From Ureibacillus galli (GTDB lineage Bacteria; Bacillota; Bacilli; Bacillales_A; Planococcaceae), in the NCBI RefSeq assembly GCF_014836845.1, contig NZ_JACSQA010000019.1, positions 1 through 64,000 of the forward strand: a stretch of DNA of 64,000 nucleotides, written 5' to 3'. Each line of letters starts with the position of its first letter. The first letter of the stretch is position 1. A program made the translations under genes and the position numbers. The notes below the pieces were generated by a model. The model was not told the DNA's origin. It worked only from the letters and a program-made list of their open reading frames with translations, and ran no database searches. Below are positions 62,304 to 64,000 of this stretch, piece by piece.

Positions 62304-63140
62304 ATGGAAGAAGAAAAAGAAAAACTTTATTCCATAGGTGAAGTTTCAAAATTAATGAATATATCCATTAAAGCACTTCGCTACTATGATAAGATTGGTT
62401 TATTTAAACCTGCTTATGTAGATCCAAATTCCAATTATCGTTACTATAGTGACTTTCAACTATATCGTTTAGATTTAATCAAATCTCTAAGCTATATTGG
62501 AACACCATTAAATCAAATTAAAGAAGTTGAAGAGTTAAATAATGATGATTATATTTCCTTTCTCATTCATCAAGAGCAAGTTGTAAAAGAAAAAATTGAT
62601 TATTTATATGAAATTCAACAAATTATTTCCTCTGTCAGACGGGATATACAGAGACAAGAAGCTCCCTTTGGTGAAGTCGTGTTATTAGAGAAAGAAGAAA
62701 TAAAAATCATTCAAAAAAGAGTTCGAGGTTTAGGTCCAAAAAATACGTTTAATTCATCCTTTAGTAGCTTTCGAAAGTATGGTCCTTCAACAGAAGGATT
62801 TCGAAAGAAAGGTTACGGCTCCATTTTCCCTATTAAAGAATATAAAAGCATTGATGATATAAACTACGATTATTTGTTTACCCCTTTACTTTCGAATAAG
62901 AAAATGATGCCCCTAGAATGGGATACGGAGCTAGCTATTTTACCTAAGGGAAAATATTTAAGCATCATTTGCCACTCCACTACGTTTGATGATTACTTTC
63001 AATCGTTACAAAAGCTCATTCATTTTATTCATACAAATGAAGTGAAAGTAATGAGCGATATATACGAATTCTTTTCTATTAATTATCAAAGTGATGAGCA
63101 CAAATATATTAATGAATTCAGAGTGTTAATCGAAGAATAG
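62304..63140 (+). CDS. MerR family regulator, BmrR/BltR-like
   Basis: 278 residues. N-terminal winged HTH YSIGEVSKLMNISIKALRYY followed by DKIGLFKPAYVDPNSNYRYY, a coiled-coil dimer helix (residues 75-115), and a C-terminal GyrI-like effector domain (from about 120). BmrR-type proteins bind hydrophobic cations and activate the efflux pump gene. ATG at 62304 follows GGGGTGG. Cotranscribed with the MFS gene from the 19-bp-spacer promoter, so it also controls itself. Confidence 0.92.
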   Translation: MEEEKEKLYSIGEVSKLMNISIKALRYYDKIGLFKPAYVDPNSNYRYYSDFQLYRLDLIKSLSYIGTPLNQIKEVEELNNDDYISFLIHQEQVVKEKIDYLYEIQQIISSVRRDIQRQEAPFGEVVLLEKEEIKIIQKRVRGLGPKNTFNSSFSSFRKYGPSTEGFRKKGYGSIFPIKEYKSIDDINYDYLFTPLLSNKKMMPLEWDTELAILPKGKYLSIICHSTTFDDYFQSLQKLIHFIHTNEVKVMSDIYEFFSINYQSDEHKYINEFRVLIEE

Positions 63141-63149
63141 TTAAAAAGT

Positions 63150-63192
63150 TAAAACTACCATTATGATGAATCATAATGGTAGTTTTATTTTT
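63150..63192 (+). terminator. Intrinsic terminator of the efflux operon
   Basis: AAAACTACCATTATGA and TCATAATGGTAGTTTT form a perfect 16-bp stem with a short loop, 10 bp after the MerR stop. Confidence 0.9.
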
Positions 63193-63202
63193 GCCTATAT
63201 TC

Positions 63203-63841
63203 TTATTCTGCTTCCCCAACAACCGTAAAACGTTCATTAAGATGTTGCGGATTTTCAATTTCATCCACGACAGCAATTGCATAATCCGCATAGCTAATAT
63301 AACTTTCACCTTTTGAATTTACTAAAAGTTGATCTTTTCCAGTTTGATAAGATCCCGTTCTTTTTCCTTCTGGGTCAAATACTGCTGATGGACTAATAAA
63401 TGTCCATGTCATTTCAGTTGTTTCTTGTAGCTCTTGTAAGTTACGACCTTGCCCTTTTGCAGTTGGGATAAAGATATCTGGAAAATCCGGTGTTTCCATT
63501 ACCTTCATTGTTCTGGCTTCATCTACATAAAGACTTCCTGCTCCCCCAACAATGATTGCTCTAGTGTCTGTTCCTTTTAAAGCTTCAATTAAAGAATGTC
63601 CTGCATCAACGTGGGCTTGTTCTTCACCTAAAGGAGCTCCAAAAGCATTCACTACGACATCAAATGGTTTCACATCATCAGACGTAAGGTCAAATACCGA
63701 TTTTTCAATAACCTCAACGTTTTTATCCTGAACTTTTGCCGCATCTCTTACAATTGCAGTCACCTCATGTCCTCGACTAGCTGCTTCTTTCAAAATTAAA
63801 CTTCCCGCTTTACCACTTGCACCAATAATTGCAATTTTCAT
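63203..63841 (-). CDS. NAD(P)H-binding SDR-type protein, YwnB-like
   Basis: 212 residues. Rossmann motif KIAIIGASGKAGSLILKEAA at the N-terminus (GxSGxxG form of atypical SDRs), VNAFGAPLGEEQAHVDAG, GGAGSLYVDEARTMK and PSAVFDPEGKRTGSYQ. It resembles YwnB and NmrA-like NAD(P)H-flavin reductase relatives, induced by electrophiles in some Bacillus. ATG after GGAGGAAG. It has a SigA promoter at 63893-63921 covered by repeated operators, so it is strongly regulated. Confidence 0.9.
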   Translation of the reverse strand: MKIAIIGASGKAGSLILKEAASRGHEVTAIVRDAAKVQDKNVEVIEKSVFDLTSDDVKPFDVVVNAFGAPLGEEQAHVDAGHSLIEALKGTDTRAIIVGGAGSLYVDEARTMKVMETPDFPDIFIPTAKGQGRNLQELQETTEMTWTFISPSAVFDPEGKRTGSYQTGKDQLLVNSKGESYISYADYAIAVVDEIENPQHLNERFTVVGEAE

Positions 63842-63867
63842 TTTTTCTTCCTCCTGTCATTTAAGTT

Positions 63868-63968
63868 GTAACTACTTTAATTACATGTAACCATCATAAT
63901 TACAATTGAACAATCTGTCAACACTTTACTATTCCTATAAGAAATATACTTGTAATAAAGTTAATTAC
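63868..63968 (-). promoter_or_regulatory. SDR promoter with three GTAA-N9-TTAC operators
   Basis: Minus-strand promoter: TTGACA (63916-63921), 17-base spacer, TATGAT (63893-63898). Three 17-bp sites of the form GTAA-N9-TTAC are present: 63868-63884, 63887-63903 (covering the -10) and 63952-63968. The last is near a plus-strand TATAAT at about 63977-63982 that would serve a gene beyond the right edge. HxlR/DUF24 regulators usually sit divergent to such reductase genes. Confidence 0.7.
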
Positions 63969-64000
63969 AGGTGTACTATAATGGTACGTTCGTATAAGGA

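Overview
The window comes from a low-GC, endospore-forming Gram-positive, most likely a Bacillaceae member. The evidence is the strong AGGAGG-type ribosome binding sites (many with TTG or GTG starts), two T-box leaders, intrinsic terminators after most transcription units, the spore genes cwlJ and a YjcZ-type protein, and Bacillus-like families throughout (TyrZ-type TyrRS, CcpA cre-like sites, DUF4275, FusB-like EF-G binding protein). There is no rRNA, tRNA, CRISPR array, recognisable insertion sequence or prophage. The region is ordinary chromosome rich in accessory genes.

Layout. 0-5.3 kb: small housekeeping-type genes, then a minus-strand operon with an AbgB-like M20 amidohydrolase and two small integral membrane proteins (one DUF5058), divergent from an AraC-type regulator. 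6.3-9.5 kb: an Old Yellow Enzyme with a CstR-like persulfide-sensor repressor whose operator lies inside the promoter spacer, then a hotdog thioesterase and an AcuI/YhfP reductase. 9.6-12.2 kb: a decayed RHS/WapA-like wall protein gene behind a clear c-di-GMP-I riboswitch. 12.5-16.4 kb: GNATs, a NUDIX hydrolase, small membrane proteins and two frameshifted genes. 16.5-24.5 kb: a seven-gene catabolic operon (two acyl-CoA dehydrogenases, enoyl-CoA hydratase, TAXI-TRAP binding protein and fused permease, class III CoA-transferase, IclR regulator), apparently for import and CoA-dependent breakdown of an unidentified carboxylic acid.

24.8-36.7 kb: a FusB-like EF-G binding protein, a Mor/CD3324-type regulator with an odd leader, an IleS2-type isoleucyl-tRNA synthetase under an Ile T-box, an RlmI-like methyltransferase, a cupin, an AraC/EamA divergent pair, spore-type small proteins, and a TyrZ-type synthetase under a Tyr T-box. 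36.8-49.7 kb: LysM/3D cell wall protein with a 17-residue repeat tract, YhgE/Pip protein, alpha/beta hydrolase, DUF418 protein, UppP, M50 protease and several GNATs. 49.9-54.5 kb: a GntR regulator, a two-subunit class I L(+)-tartrate dehydratase/fumarase and a CitMHS-type transporter; both divergent promoters carry the same palindrome just after the -35 box and both have cre-like sites. 54.6-64 kb: GyrI-like protein, ABC-2 exporter, ABM monooxygenase-like protein, CwlJ, serine hydrolase, a Bmr-like MFS pump with its MerR regulator and a 19-bp-spacer MerR promoter, and an SDR gene whose promoter is covered by repeated GTAA-N9-TTAC sites running off the right edge.

Other themes: at least five genes carry frameshifts, stops or a lost start. 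Seven GNAT acetyltransferases are scattered through the window. A related GCRTTAATCC-type terminator hairpin recurs after at least six minus-strand units.
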